From positions 1 through 33,075 of the forward strand of contig QNBH01000011.1 in NCBI GenBank assembly GCA_003645645.1: a stretch of 33,075 nucleotides of DNA. The letters run 5' to 3'. Made by a program: the position numbers and the translations under genes. This document shows, in pieces, positions 14,253 through 22,961 of this stretch. The notes below the pieces were generated by a model, which made no database searches, was not told where the DNA came from, and worked only from the letters and a program-made list of their open reading frames with translations. Origin of the DNA: Spirochaetota bacterium. GTDB lineage: Bacteria > Spirochaetota > Spirochaetia > SPDA01 > B32-G16. How positions within the stretch are numbered: position 1 is the first letter of the stretch; each line of letters starts with the position of its first letter.

Positions 14253-16913
14253 ATGCAGAAGCTTCTTTTTTTGTCCCTACTCATGCTAATGCCACTCCTA
14301 TTTCTCAATTCTCAGGAATCTGAAGATTGGTTTGTAGGAAAAACTATCACCGATATTAGATTTAAAGGCTTGGAACATGTCTCAAAGAGAGAATTGGACG
14401 GAATAGTGAGGCCTTATATCGGTAAGAAATTTTCCGAATCACTTTTTATCGAACTTCAGAGCAAACTTTATGCCCTCGATTTTTTCAGACGAATAGTACC
14501 TAACGCTCTACCGGGAGATGAGGAGCGCAATTCCGTTATTATCGAGTTCCAGGTAGAGGAAGTACCTGTAATTACCGAGATAAAAATCTCTGGCAACAGG
14601 CAATTAAGAAGAAATGAAATCCTCGATGTTGTCCTTTTAAAGAACGGTGATATGGTAGATGAAAGTAAGGTAAATCTTGATGTCCAAGCCATAAAAGAAC
14701 TATACCTTGAAAGGGGATTCCCCGATGTTGAAGTCGAAGGAAATATCAACGAAAATAAGGAGGAAAATACGGCCGTAGTTACATTTACTATAAAAGAAGG
14801 CAATCAAACCAGAATAAAAGAAATACTGTTCTCCGGTAATTCCTTCGCATCCGATGGAACTCTAAAGAGAATAATGTCAACAAAAGAGCAGTCTCTCTTC
14901 TCAAGCGGTGTGTTTCAACAGAGTAAATTCGAAGAAGACCTTCGAAAAATTGAAGAGTATTACTGGAACCGAGGATATGTGGAGACCAGGGTAGTAGATG
15001 TAAAGAGAGATGTAGAAGTCGATGAAGAAAAAAATCGAAACTATCTTATCATAACTATATATATTGAGGAGGGAGAGCAGTATACGTTTGGGGGTTATGA
15101 GTTTGAGGGAAACAGGCTTTTCGACGATGAAACCCTTCTCTCAAAAACATCTCTTAAACCGGGAGATATTCTTAACAAGGGAAAGCTCGAAGAAGATTTC
15201 ATGAAAATAACCGATCTCTACTACAATGATGGATATATCTATAATGTCATAACAAAAGAAGAACAGAGGGATGAAGAGACAAGAACAATTTCCTATACCA
15301 TCAATATAATAGAGAAAGATAGGGCTCACATAGAGAATATAATTATAAGGGGAAACGAAAAAACAAAGGATTTTGTTATACGAAGGGAAATTCCCCTGGA
15401 GGCTGGCGATATTTTCAGTAAAGATAAAGTAATAGAAGGGATCAGAAATCTCTATAACCTTCAATTTTTCGACAGTGTAACTCCAACCACTCCCGAGGGA
15501 AGTGTTGAAGGATTGATGGATCTTGTTATAAACGTCGAAGAGGGTAAAACAGTAGACATCAATTTTGGTGTTACCTTTACCCAGGCAGCGGGAGATTTCC
15601 CCGTTATGGGATTTTTGAAACTGTCAGACAGAAACTTCAGAGGGCTGGGGCAAAATCTTAATATAGGCACCGAAATTTCCCCATCGAGACAGACTCTCAA
15701 TCTGGGATTCCAGGAGGATTGGCTTTTTGGTAAGCGTCTATCAGGAGGTATCGATATTTCGGCATCTCATGAGCTTACCACCAGAGTGGAGCAAGATTTA
15801 CTTCCGCCTGTCTTTAACAAAGACGATCCCAACAGAGTACCCGATCCATTTTATGGCCATTACGTTTTTTCGGAGCAAAAAGAGTATCCGGAAGGCAGCG
15901 GAACCATCTATGAAGCAGGAGAAGACTTCCCCGGAATACCAACAGATGAAGATATTGAAAAGTACAATCTTAAAACCGACTATGCCTATGCGATGCAGGA
16001 GGGAGAGAGCATCCCGTTGGCTTATCTTATGAACTATGATTCCTTTGACTTATCCCTCGGATTGAGTACCGGATACAGGTGGCCCACACGAATCGGCCGT
16101 TTTAATACGGGAACGGGTATAAGAACCTCACTTACAAATATCACCTACGATTCCTCATCGTACAGGCCTTACAATGTAAATGTAAGAGAGAATCTGAATA
16201 AGTGGAGATTTGTAAACAAGTGGTGGATAAATCTTTCCTGGGATACCAGAGATATAATATACAGTCCCACAAGGGGATTTTATTTAAACCAGAGAATTAC
16301 TTTTACCGGGGGATTCCTGCTGGGGATTCGTCATTATATTAAAAGTGCCTCCAAAGCAGAAGTTTTTTTAAAGATTCTCGATGTACCGGTATTCGAAGAG
16401 TGGAATCTAAAGCTCATACTGGCTGCTCATGCTGCATTTTCGGCGATCCTGCCAACGGTTAAAGTAGCACCTGTAAGAATAGACCCACTGGATAAGGATA
16501 AAGATGTCACACGCCAGGATATGCTTTATATCGACGGAATGACTATTGCCCGGGGCTGGCCTCAGATGTTCGGAGGACAAACTCTCTGGGACAACTGGCT
16601 TGAGCTCAGAATACCAATACTTGAGAGATACTTCTGGTGGGACTGGTTCATAAGCGGCACTTCCATGTGGGAGAGTTTTGATGAGATGACAAGATACGAT
16701 AATTTTAATAGTTTCATAGGTGATTTCTATTTCAGTGCAGGAGGGGGTTTGCGTTTTACAATACCAGGACTCCCCATAGGTTTATACCTTGCAAAGAGAT
16801 TCAAGATAGTAGACGGAAGGTTCGAACCACAAACAGGAAGTGTTTTTAATAGAGAAAACACGCCGAAGAAAGGACTCGATTTTGTAATATCTTTTACCGC
16901 AGAGATCTTTTAA
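14253..16913 (+). CDS. bamA: Outer-membrane protein assembly factor BamA
   Basis: BamA is the central barrel that folds and inserts outer-membrane beta-barrel proteins. The 886-residue protein begins with a signal peptide (about 1-19, ending LLFLNSQ), then five POTRA domains (roughly 28-430; e.g. ITDIRFKGLEHVSKREL, YTFGGYEFEGNRLFDDE, AHIENIIIRGNEKTKDF), then a 16-strand type barrel (about 430-886). The barrel has the substrate-exit motif IARGWPQMFGG and a C-terminal Phe. A large acidic, proline-containing stretch (about 500-590) between barrel strands is probably an extracellular loop. skp follows after 13 nt. The order tamB-bamA-skp-mutS matches what I recall from Treponema. Confidence 0.96.
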   Translation: MQKLLFLSLLMLMPLLFLNSQESEDWFVGKTITDIRFKGLEHVSKRELDGIVRPYIGKKFSESLFIELQSKLYALDFFRRIVPNALPGDEERNSVIIEFQVEEVPVITEIKISGNRQLRRNEILDVVLLKNGDMVDESKVNLDVQAIKELYLERGFPDVEVEGNINENKEENTAVVTFTIKEGNQTRIKEILFSGNSFASDGTLKRIMSTKEQSLFSSGVFQQSKFEEDLRKIEEYYWNRGYVETRVVDVKRDVEVDEEKNRNYLIITIYIEEGEQYTFGGYEFEGNRLFDDETLLSKTSLKPGDILNKGKLEEDFMKITDLYYNDGYIYNVITKEEQRDEETRTISYTINIIEKDRAHIENIIIRGNEKTKDFVIRREIPLEAGDIFSKDKVIEGIRNLYNLQFFDSVTPTTPEGSVEGLMDLVINVEEGKTVDINFGVTFTQAAGDFPVMGFLKLSDRNFRGLGQNLNIGTEISPSRQTLNLGFQEDWLFGKRLSGGIDISASHELTTRVEQDLLPPVFNKDDPNRVPDPFYGHYVFSEQKEYPEGSGTIYEAGEDFPGIPTDEDIEKYNLKTDYAYAMQEGESIPLAYLMNYDSFDLSLGLSTGYRWPTRIGRFNTGTGIRTSLTNITYDSSSYRPYNVNVRENLNKWRFVNKWWINLSWDTRDIIYSPTRGFYLNQRITFTGGFLLGIRHYIKSASKAEVFLKILDVPVFEEWNLKLILAAHAAFSAILPTVKVAPVRIDPLDKDKDVTRQDMLYIDGMTIARGWPQMFGGQTLWDNWLELRIPILERYFWWDWFISGTSMWESFDEMTRYDNFNSFIGDFYFSAGGGLRFTIPGLPIGLYLAKRFKIVDGRFEPQTGSVFNRENTPKKGLDFVISFTAEIF

Positions 16914-16926
16914 GAGGAGTTTTATT

Positions 16927-17457
16927 ATGAAAAAAACGATTAGCATATTCATACTGATGTTTATAACTTTCGGAGCTATTGGTGCTGAACAACTATCCAA
17001 AATAGGAATTATCGATCTTTCCACTATTTTTTCTAATTATTTTAAAGAATCGCAAGCCTGGAGAGAATTGGAAGAAATGACCAGACAGTACGAGGATGAA
17101 AAAAACCGGATAATTCAGGAAATTGAACAACTGGAAGAGAGGAAGTTTAGGGAACAAAACAGTGGCAATGAGGCTGAAGCTCTGCGATTGGAAGAGGAGA
17201 TTTTGAATAAAAAGGAATATCTTAAAGAATATAACCGCATTAAGTATAACGAGATAAAAAGAAAAAGGGAGAACCTTCTGGAATCTCCCTCATTTCTTGC
17301 AGAAATCATGAGAGAGATAAAGTATATAGCAGAAAGCGAAGGGTATTCGGTAATCTTTCAGAGCAAAGATCCTGATATAATCTGGTGGAGTCCACAGGTA
17401 GATATTACCGAGCTCGTTCTTGAACGACTTAGAAAGAAGAGTACATCCAGGAATTAA
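16927..17457 (+). CDS. skp: OmpH/Skp family periplasmic chaperone
   Basis: Skp holds unfolded outer-membrane proteins in the periplasm on their way to BamA. The 176 residues begin with a signal peptide (about 1-20, cleavage after GAIGA). KIGIIDLSTIFSNYFKESQA follows, then a long coiled coil (about 55-125, rich in Glu, Lys and Arg), and a C-terminal beta segment (EGYSVIFQSKDPDIIWW) that would complete the trimer body. AAGAGGAG lies before the ATG. It sits between bamA and mutS. Confidence 0.92.
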   Translation: MKKTISIFILMFITFGAIGAEQLSKIGIIDLSTIFSNYFKESQAWRELEEMTRQYEDEKNRIIQEIEQLEERKFREQNSGNEAEALRLEEEILNKKEYLKEYNRIKYNEIKRKRENLLESPSFLAEIMREIKYIAESEGYSVIFQSKDPDIIWWSPQVDITELVLERLRKKSTSRN

Positions 17458-17468
17458 AGAAGGGGTGT

Positions 17469-20084
17469 ATGGGCAACATAGCAACCCCAATGATGAAACA
17501 GTACAAGAAAGCAAAACAAAAATGCGGGGATGCTATTCTCTTTTTTAGATTGGGCGATTTCTATGAAATGTTTCAACAGGATGCAAAAGAAGTAAGCTCC
17601 CTGCTAAACCTGACCCTGACAAAAAGAAACGGTATACCCATGTGTGGTATACCGTACCATGCAGCACAATCTTATATCGGAAGGCTTCTTAAACTGGGGA
17701 AAAAGATAGCCATCTGTGAACAGGTCTCCTCTGCTAAACTGGGGAAGGGGATCGTTGAAAGAGAGATCACGGAGGTAATTACTCCAGGTACTGTTTATGA
17801 TGAGAGTTTTCTAGATAAAAGCTGGAACAACTATCTTATTGCTCTGGGAAGAGTACGGGATAGCCTGTCTTTCTCCTATATTGATTCATCTACCGGAGAG
17901 TTTTTCGCAACCTCTTTTAAATGGAATGAACGTTCCGAGAAATTAAAAGAAGAGCTAGAACGCCTTAAGCCGCGAGAAGCACTTGTTCAGGAGTCTTTAC
18001 TCGAAGAAGATCGGGTTATAAGCAGTATATTCAATCAACAGCAGGGAATATTGCTGAATAGATTTGCCGATTGGCATTTTAACATAGAAAATAGCGAAAA
18101 AATACTAAAAAGACAGTTTGGAGTATCAAATCTCAAAGGATTCGGTTTCGATTCCGGAGACCCTGCGATTATAACCGCCGGCTTACTTCTTGAGTATCTG
18201 GAAGAGACATCCGGTAACTTTCTTACCCATATAAAAGATATAAAAAAATACTCTTTCAGTGAGTTTCTAGGACTGGACTACTCTACACAGCGAAATCTCG
18301 AGCTTTTAAAAAATCTTCATGATGGAGGTTCTAACTATACTCTACTGGAAGTACTGGACTACACATCTACTTCAATGGGTGCGCGTAAATTGAAAAGCTG
18401 GCTCGTTCATCCTTTAAAAGATAAAAAACAGATCAGAGAAAGACAGAACAGAGTAAAGTTTTTATACAGAAATCAAATACTCTTATCATCGATAAGAGAA
18501 AGGCTAAAATCTATCCTTGATATTCAACGCTTAACAGCACGTGTAGCCATGGATAGAGCCCATGCTAAGGATCTCCTTGGGCTTAAATATTCTCTTAACA
18601 ATCTCAATTCGATACAGGAATTACTGCAGGAATGGAAACAGGAGGAGTTTTTTCTACCTCTCGGCAATGAGAAAAAAAGGGGGATACTCGATATACAAAA
18701 TCTTCTGGAATGCGGAATACATGAAGATCCTTCCATTCAATTGAACGAAGGTCGCCTAATAAAAAAGGGATATTCTCCTTGGTTAGACAATTTAAAAAAA
18801 TTAAAGGCAAACAGCCAGGCAGTGCTGAACGATTACTTGAACTCAGAGAAGGAGAACACGGGGATAGGATCGCTTAAAATTAAATACAACAAGATAATAG
18901 GTTACTATCTGGAAGTTACCAAACCGAATGTACATCTTGTTCCGGAACACTTTATAAGAAGACAGTCTCTGGTTAGTTCTGAAAGATACACAACAGAGAA
19001 ATTAATCGAACTGGAAACAGAGCTTAATAACACCTCTGAACAAATTATTGAGCTTGAAAAGAAACTCTTTCTGGAAATCAGAGACAGGGTTAAGGAGAAA
19101 CTTTCCCTTCTTTTAGAAATAGCAGATTTTATCTCCAGGCTGGATTGTTACTGTTCTTTTGCCGTTTCGGCCACTATCCGCGGGTATTCGTGTCCGGTAA
19201 TTAATAACACCGATAAGATAATCATAGAAGAAGGCCGTCATCCTGTGGTCGAGGCTCACCTGCCGCCGGGAGAGTTTATACCCAATAATGTAGAATTGGA
19301 CGGTAAAAACAAGACTTTTCTTTTAATTACCGGTCCCAATATGGCTGGTAAATCTACCTATCTTCGACAGACTGCTCTGCTGGTATTGATGGCTCAAATC
19401 GGCAGTTTTGTTCCTGCCGGTAAAGCCTCCATCGGAATTGTTGACAAAATATTTTGCAGGGTGGGTGCTACAGATAATCTTGCAAAAGGCGAATCAACAT
19501 TTCTAGTTGAGATGAATGAAACTGCAAATATACTTCGCTCGGCCACCGAAAAGAGTCTTATTATTATGGATGAGGTTGGAAGAGGTACAGGTACCAATGA
19601 CGGTTTATCGATTGCATGGGCCGTTTCGGAATATATATTAAATACACTCCGGGCAAAGACTCTGTTTGCAACCCATTATCACGAGTTAACACATTTGAAC
19701 CACCATCAAAAGAGAAATCTTTCTATGGGGGTAAAAGAGAAGGAAGGTGAGATCGTATTTTTAAAAAAGGTCTGTAAAGGCGCTTCTAGTAACTCATATG
19801 GGATCCATGTAGCGAAACTTGCAGGACTTCCCGAGGAAGTTCTGTTTCGTGCACAGCAAATACTGGAAACAATGGCAAACTCGAGTAAAACAGAAGAGCA
19901 AATTCCAAAACCGGTTCTTGCTGATACTATCGATGGGGCGGAAACACCCCATCCTATACAGGCAGAACTTTTCTCACCTTTCGAGCTCATAGAAAGGGAA
20001 TTACAGTCTATAGATGTAAATAATTTGACTCCTCTACAGGCCCTCAATATGCTTGCCCGATGGAAAAAAGAGGTTGAACGTTGA
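17469..20084 (+). CDS. mutS: DNA mismatch repair protein MutS
   Basis: MutS recognises mismatches and starts repair. The 871 residues have the full layout: an N-terminal mismatch-binding domain with the Phe-X-Glu wedge (Phe31, Glu33 in GDFYEMF), connector, core and clamp, then the ABC-type ATPase with Walker A GPNMAGKST (622-630) and Walker B IIMDEVGRG (Asp701, Glu702). The signature after it reads GRGTGTNDG, where most MutS proteins have GRGTSTxDG. The C-terminus has QAELF, a possible sliding-clamp site. AGAAGGGG lies before the ATG. It is expected to be co-transcribed with skp, 11 nt upstream, which ties repair to envelope genes. Confidence 0.97.
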   Translation: MGNIATPMMKQYKKAKQKCGDAILFFRLGDFYEMFQQDAKEVSSLLNLTLTKRNGIPMCGIPYHAAQSYIGRLLKLGKKIAICEQVSSAKLGKGIVEREITEVITPGTVYDESFLDKSWNNYLIALGRVRDSLSFSYIDSSTGEFFATSFKWNERSEKLKEELERLKPREALVQESLLEEDRVISSIFNQQQGILLNRFADWHFNIENSEKILKRQFGVSNLKGFGFDSGDPAIITAGLLLEYLEETSGNFLTHIKDIKKYSFSEFLGLDYSTQRNLELLKNLHDGGSNYTLLEVLDYTSTSMGARKLKSWLVHPLKDKKQIRERQNRVKFLYRNQILLSSIRERLKSILDIQRLTARVAMDRAHAKDLLGLKYSLNNLNSIQELLQEWKQEEFFLPLGNEKKRGILDIQNLLECGIHEDPSIQLNEGRLIKKGYSPWLDNLKKLKANSQAVLNDYLNSEKENTGIGSLKIKYNKIIGYYLEVTKPNVHLVPEHFIRRQSLVSSERYTTEKLIELETELNNTSEQIIELEKKLFLEIRDRVKEKLSLLLEIADFISRLDCYCSFAVSATIRGYSCPVINNTDKIIIEEGRHPVVEAHLPPGEFIPNNVELDGKNKTFLLITGPNMAGKSTYLRQTALLVLMAQIGSFVPAGKASIGIVDKIFCRVGATDNLAKGESTFLVEMNETANILRSATEKSLIIMDEVGRGTGTNDGLSIAWAVSEYILNTLRAKTLFATHYHELTHLNHHQKRNLSMGVKEKEGEIVFLKKVCKGASSNSYGIHVAKLAGLPEEVLFRAQQILETMANSSKTEEQIPKPVLADTIDGAETPHPIQAELFSPFELIERELQSIDVNNLTPLQALNMLARWKKEVER

Positions 20085-20118
20085 AGCAAATGCTCTATTA
20101 TTGGTGTTATAACTATAT

Positions 20119-20865
20119 GTGAAATCCAAAGGAATCAGCATAGCAGAAATCCTTGAAAGATGGACTTCTCTTTTTTTAGAAATTGCCTTTCCCGGAAATT
20201 GTCTGTTATGTAGCAGATCTCTCATATTTGACTCCGACCGGATTGTTCCTCTTTGTCTTTCTTGCAGACATTCGATAAAGTCTATAGAAGAGCGGATTGG
20301 TGATAACGAAAGATGCCGTAGATGCAGTAAACCTCTTATTTCTGAAGAACATCTATGCATGAAATGCAGAACCCGTGAGTTTGCCTTCCTGAGTAATTAT
20401 TCAATTTTTGAATACAAGAGCATAAGGGAACTTTTATATCTTTACAAGAAAAAGGGAAACAGAAGGCTGGCTTCTTTTTTTGCAGAAAGGACTGCGAAAG
20501 CTTATAAAAGAAAATATGCTTCTCTTCCTTTAATTCCCGTACCTACCAGAAAAAGCGAAAAACGGAGAAGAGGCTGGGGGCATACAGAAGAAATCGTGAA
20601 GATATTAAATAAGAAGTTTGGCATAACTGTTCTTACACCTCTTAGTCGAAAAGAAGCCCGGGCTCAAAAGGAATTGGGATACGAGGAGCGTCTCAACAAC
20701 ATCAAAGGAAAAATAGTTTTTTCCCCTGTTATAAAAGAATTACCTGAAAAGGTAATTCTTTTTGATGATGTTTTTACAACAGGCGCTACAGTTGATGAAT
20801 GTACGAGAGTTCTACTGGAATATGGAATAAAAGAGATTTCAGTTTTAACTCTGGCCATGGATTGA
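20119..20865 (+). CDS. ComF family protein, zinc finger plus phosphoribosyltransferase
   Basis: The 248-residue protein has four CxxC pairs at the N-terminus (Cys28/31, 46/49, 66/69, 80/83), which can bind two zinc ions, followed by a phosphoribosyltransferase domain. This carries PVPTRKSEKRRRGWGHTEEI and the PRPP loop VILFDDVFTTGATVDEC (about 212-228). ComF proteins act in DNA uptake in naturally competent bacteria; in others the role is unknown. The GTG start at 20119 has no ribosome site, and a TATAAC lies 5 nt upstream of it, so a leaderless start from an internal promoter is possible. It follows mutS by 34 nt. I call the family, not competence. Confidence 0.87.
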   Translation: MKSKGISIAEILERWTSLFLEIAFPGNCLLCSRSLIFDSDRIVPLCLSCRHSIKSIEERIGDNERCRRCSKPLISEEHLCMKCRTREFAFLSNYSIFEYKSIRELLYLYKKKGNRRLASFFAERTAKAYKRKYASLPLIPVPTRKSEKRRRGWGHTEEIVKILNKKFGITVLTPLSRKEARAQKELGYEERLNNIKGKIVFSPVIKELPEKVILFDDVFTTGATVDECTRVLLEYGIKEISVLTLAMD

Positions 20866-20892
20866 TCTGACTATCGAGAGTGAGGTTGCTTA

Positions 20893-20921
20893 TTGACATT
20901 ACTCTATCATGGTGATATTTT
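20893..20921 (+). promoter_or_regulatory. Candidate promoter for the rimP-nusA-infB operon
   Basis: A perfect TTGACA (20893-20898) is followed after 17 bp by TATTTT (20916-20921), four of six matches to the -10 consensus. Transcription would start near 20928, upstream of the terminator at 20942-20973, so that terminator would lie inside the leader. Confidence 0.55.
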
Positions 20922-20941
20922 TTTATTGAGTGTAAATATTT

Positions 20942-20973
20942 AAAAAAGAGCCGGTTGGGCGGCTCTTTTTTTT
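20942..20973 (+). terminator. Intrinsic terminator, probable attenuator before rimP
   Basis: A stem of GAGCCG (20948-20953) with CGGCTC (20960-20965) around a 6-nt loop is followed by eight T (20966-20973). Upstream A residues can extend the stem into the T run. It ends 12 nt before the rimP start codon. It can terminate transcripts from comF, but it also stands between the nearest upstream promoter and rimP. Confidence 0.92.
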
Positions 20974-20985
20974 AAGGTTTTATCT

Positions 20986-21426
20986 TTGAAAAGGCAAAAG
21001 TCAAAGGATAATCTTTATTTCTTATTGAAGCCCGTAATAGAAGGGATGGGCTTCTCGATTGTAGAGATAAGGTCAAGGCAGTTACGAGAAAAGTTTTTTG
21101 TTGGGTTGACAATATATAGAAATGAAGGAGTAACTATAGAGAATTGCACGGAGGTGTACCATACGGTATTACCAAAAATTGAGCTTGCTGAAAACACGAG
21201 AGATGTCCACCTGGAGGTTTCTTCTCCGGGTATTGACAGAGTTTTAAAGAACTCTGATGAGTTTTCTATATTTACCGGTAGAAAAGTAAAAATGCTGGTG
21301 GAGGGTAGTAACGAATGGGTGAGGGGAATAATAAAAGAAACAGATGAGGATAGAGTAATGTTACAAATAGAGGATAAAATAGCTGGATTTACCTACGATT
21401 CCATTCGCAAAGCCCAACTCGAATAG
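20986..21426 (+). CDS. rimP: Ribosome maturation factor RimP
   Basis: RimP helps assemble the 30S subunit. The 146 residues show the family pattern: KPVIEGMGFSIVEIR, then CTEVYHTVLPKIE and the DVHLEVSSPGIDRVLKN block, which is the most conserved part, and a C-terminal small beta domain (SNEWVRGIIKETDEDRVML). The start codon is TTG at 20986 with AAGG 8 nt upstream. Later ATG codons would remove the conserved N-terminal helix. It leads the rimP-nusA-infB cluster. Confidence 0.93.
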   Translation: MKRQKSKDNLYFLLKPVIEGMGFSIVEIRSRQLREKFFVGLTIYRNEGVTIENCTEVYHTVLPKIELAENTRDVHLEVSSPGIDRVLKNSDEFSIFTGRKVKMLVEGSNEWVRGIIKETDEDRVMLQIEDKIAGFTYDSIRKAQLE

Positions 21427-21446
21427 ATTCAGGGGGATAAAAAAAG

Positions 21447-22928
21447 ATGGCTACTGGATTGGCAGATGCCGTAAGAGCTCTTGTACAGGATAGAGGGATA
21501 TCCGAAGAGCTTATACATAAAACAATAGAAGATTTTCTTCTGGCCGCATATAAAAAGAAGTTTGGTACCATGGAGAATGCGGTAGTTCGGTTTAGTGAAG
21601 ATGGTTCGGATGTCTCTATCTTTTCGAAGAAAAAAATCGTAGATGAGGTAACAAATCCGGTTACAGAAATTTCTCTGGCTGAAGCATTGGAGTATAACAC
21701 TGAGTGTGAAATAGGGGATGAGCTTCTTATAGAGATCGATCCCAAAGAGTTTGATAGAGTTGCTGTGCAAAGTGCAAAACAGAAGGCCAGACAGACTTTA
21801 AGGGAAATTCAAAAAGACACACTCTTTTCCGAGTTTAAAGATAAAGTAGGAGAAATGATTATTGGTTACTACCAGCGGGAGAGAAACGGGAATATTTATG
21901 TGGATCTGGGAAAACTAGAAGGCATTCTCCCTAAAAAATTTCAATCACCCAGAGAAATATACCGGCCGCACGACAGGATAAAAGCCCTTATCTACGAGGT
22001 TAATAAAACTTCCTCGGGATTACAGATAGTTCTTTCCCGTACTCATACGGATTTTGTAAAAAAAATATTCGAATTGGAAGTTCCAGAAATCTACGATGGA
22101 ACAGTAGAAATCTTCAAAATAGTACGGGAACCGGGTTACAGAACAAAGATAGCAGTCTATTCCAACAGGGACGATGTTGACCCGGTTGGAGCATGTGTCG
22201 GAATTAAAGGTGTAAGGATTCAAGCTATAGTGAGAGAATTGGAGGGAGAGAAAATCGATATACTCAAATACGACACCGATCCGAGAGTATTTATAAAAAA
22301 TGCCCTTTCACCGGCAGAAGTTGAAACAGTAATAATTATGGACGAGGCGAAAAAACAGGCTCTTGCCGTGGTAGATGAAAATCAGCTTTCCCTCGCTATA
22401 GGGAAACAGGGTTTGAATGTTCGTCTTGCAAATCGTCTGGTTGATTGGACGATAGACGTGAAAACACGGACTCAATTTGAAGAAATGGACATTTCTGCAG
22501 AGAAGAAAAAAGCTCTATCCAGTCTCTTCACAGACATAAAAGAAGAAGAGGAGGAGATAACCAAAATATCCGAGCTTCCGGGTATTTCCGAAAGGCTGGC
22601 AGAGATTCTAAGACAAAACGGCATAGAGTTGATAGAAACTCTTGTATCTATGGATCCCGAAGAACTTTCTCAGATTGAAGGTATTACTCTTCAGGATGCC
22701 GAAACAATTCAATCGATAATTAACGAAAATGTAGAGATTGTAGTAGAAGAGGAGGAAGAATCTCCTGAGGGAGAAATTGAAGAGATAGAAACTATTGAAA
22801 CCGAAGAAGAAGAAGAGGCTTATGAATGTCCCGAGTGCGGGACACCTATAAAGTTAGGCATGACTACTTGTCCGAATTGTCATGTCGGTTTAAGTTTTGA
22901 GATAGAGGAAGAAGAAGAGGAATCTTAA
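21447..22928 (+). CDS. nusA: Transcription factor NusA with C-terminal zinc ribbon
   Basis: NusA binds RNA polymerase and RNA and controls pausing, termination and antitermination. The 493 residues run: N-terminal polymerase-binding domain (about 1-125), S1 domain (about 133-200; NIYVDLGKLEGILP), two KH domains with GACVGIKGVR and LAIGKQGLNVRLA, then a helix-hairpin-helix-like region (ISELPGISERLAEIL, about 375-430). Unusually, a poly-Glu tail follows in which a four-Cys zinc ribbon is embedded (CPEC 461-464, CPNC 475-478). GGGGGAT precedes the ATG. infB follows after 33 nt. Confidence 0.95.
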   Translation: MATGLADAVRALVQDRGISEELIHKTIEDFLLAAYKKKFGTMENAVVRFSEDGSDVSIFSKKKIVDEVTNPVTEISLAEALEYNTECEIGDELLIEIDPKEFDRVAVQSAKQKARQTLREIQKDTLFSEFKDKVGEMIIGYYQRERNGNIYVDLGKLEGILPKKFQSPREIYRPHDRIKALIYEVNKTSSGLQIVLSRTHTDFVKKIFELEVPEIYDGTVEIFKIVREPGYRTKIAVYSNRDDVDPVGACVGIKGVRIQAIVRELEGEKIDILKYDTDPRVFIKNALSPAEVETVIIMDEAKKQALAVVDENQLSLAIGKQGLNVRLANRLVDWTIDVKTRTQFEEMDISAEKKKALSSLFTDIKEEEEEITKISELPGISERLAEILRQNGIELIETLVSMDPEELSQIEGITLQDAETIQSIINENVEIVVEEEEESPEGEIEEIETIETEEEEEAYECPECGTPIKLGMTTCPNCHVGLSFEIEEEEEES

Positions 22929-22961
22929 TATATACTAGGTATTCAGGATTAAAGGGGTTTT

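Noticed and set aside
19706-20089. Minus-strand open frame of 127 codons
   Set aside because: It is antisense to the mutS C-terminus, with no start signal and no recognisable domain.
22780-22830. GAA/GAG-rich run in nusA as a tandem repeat
   Set aside because: It codes for the acidic tail of NusA in frame; the units are irregular and explained by poly-Glu coding.
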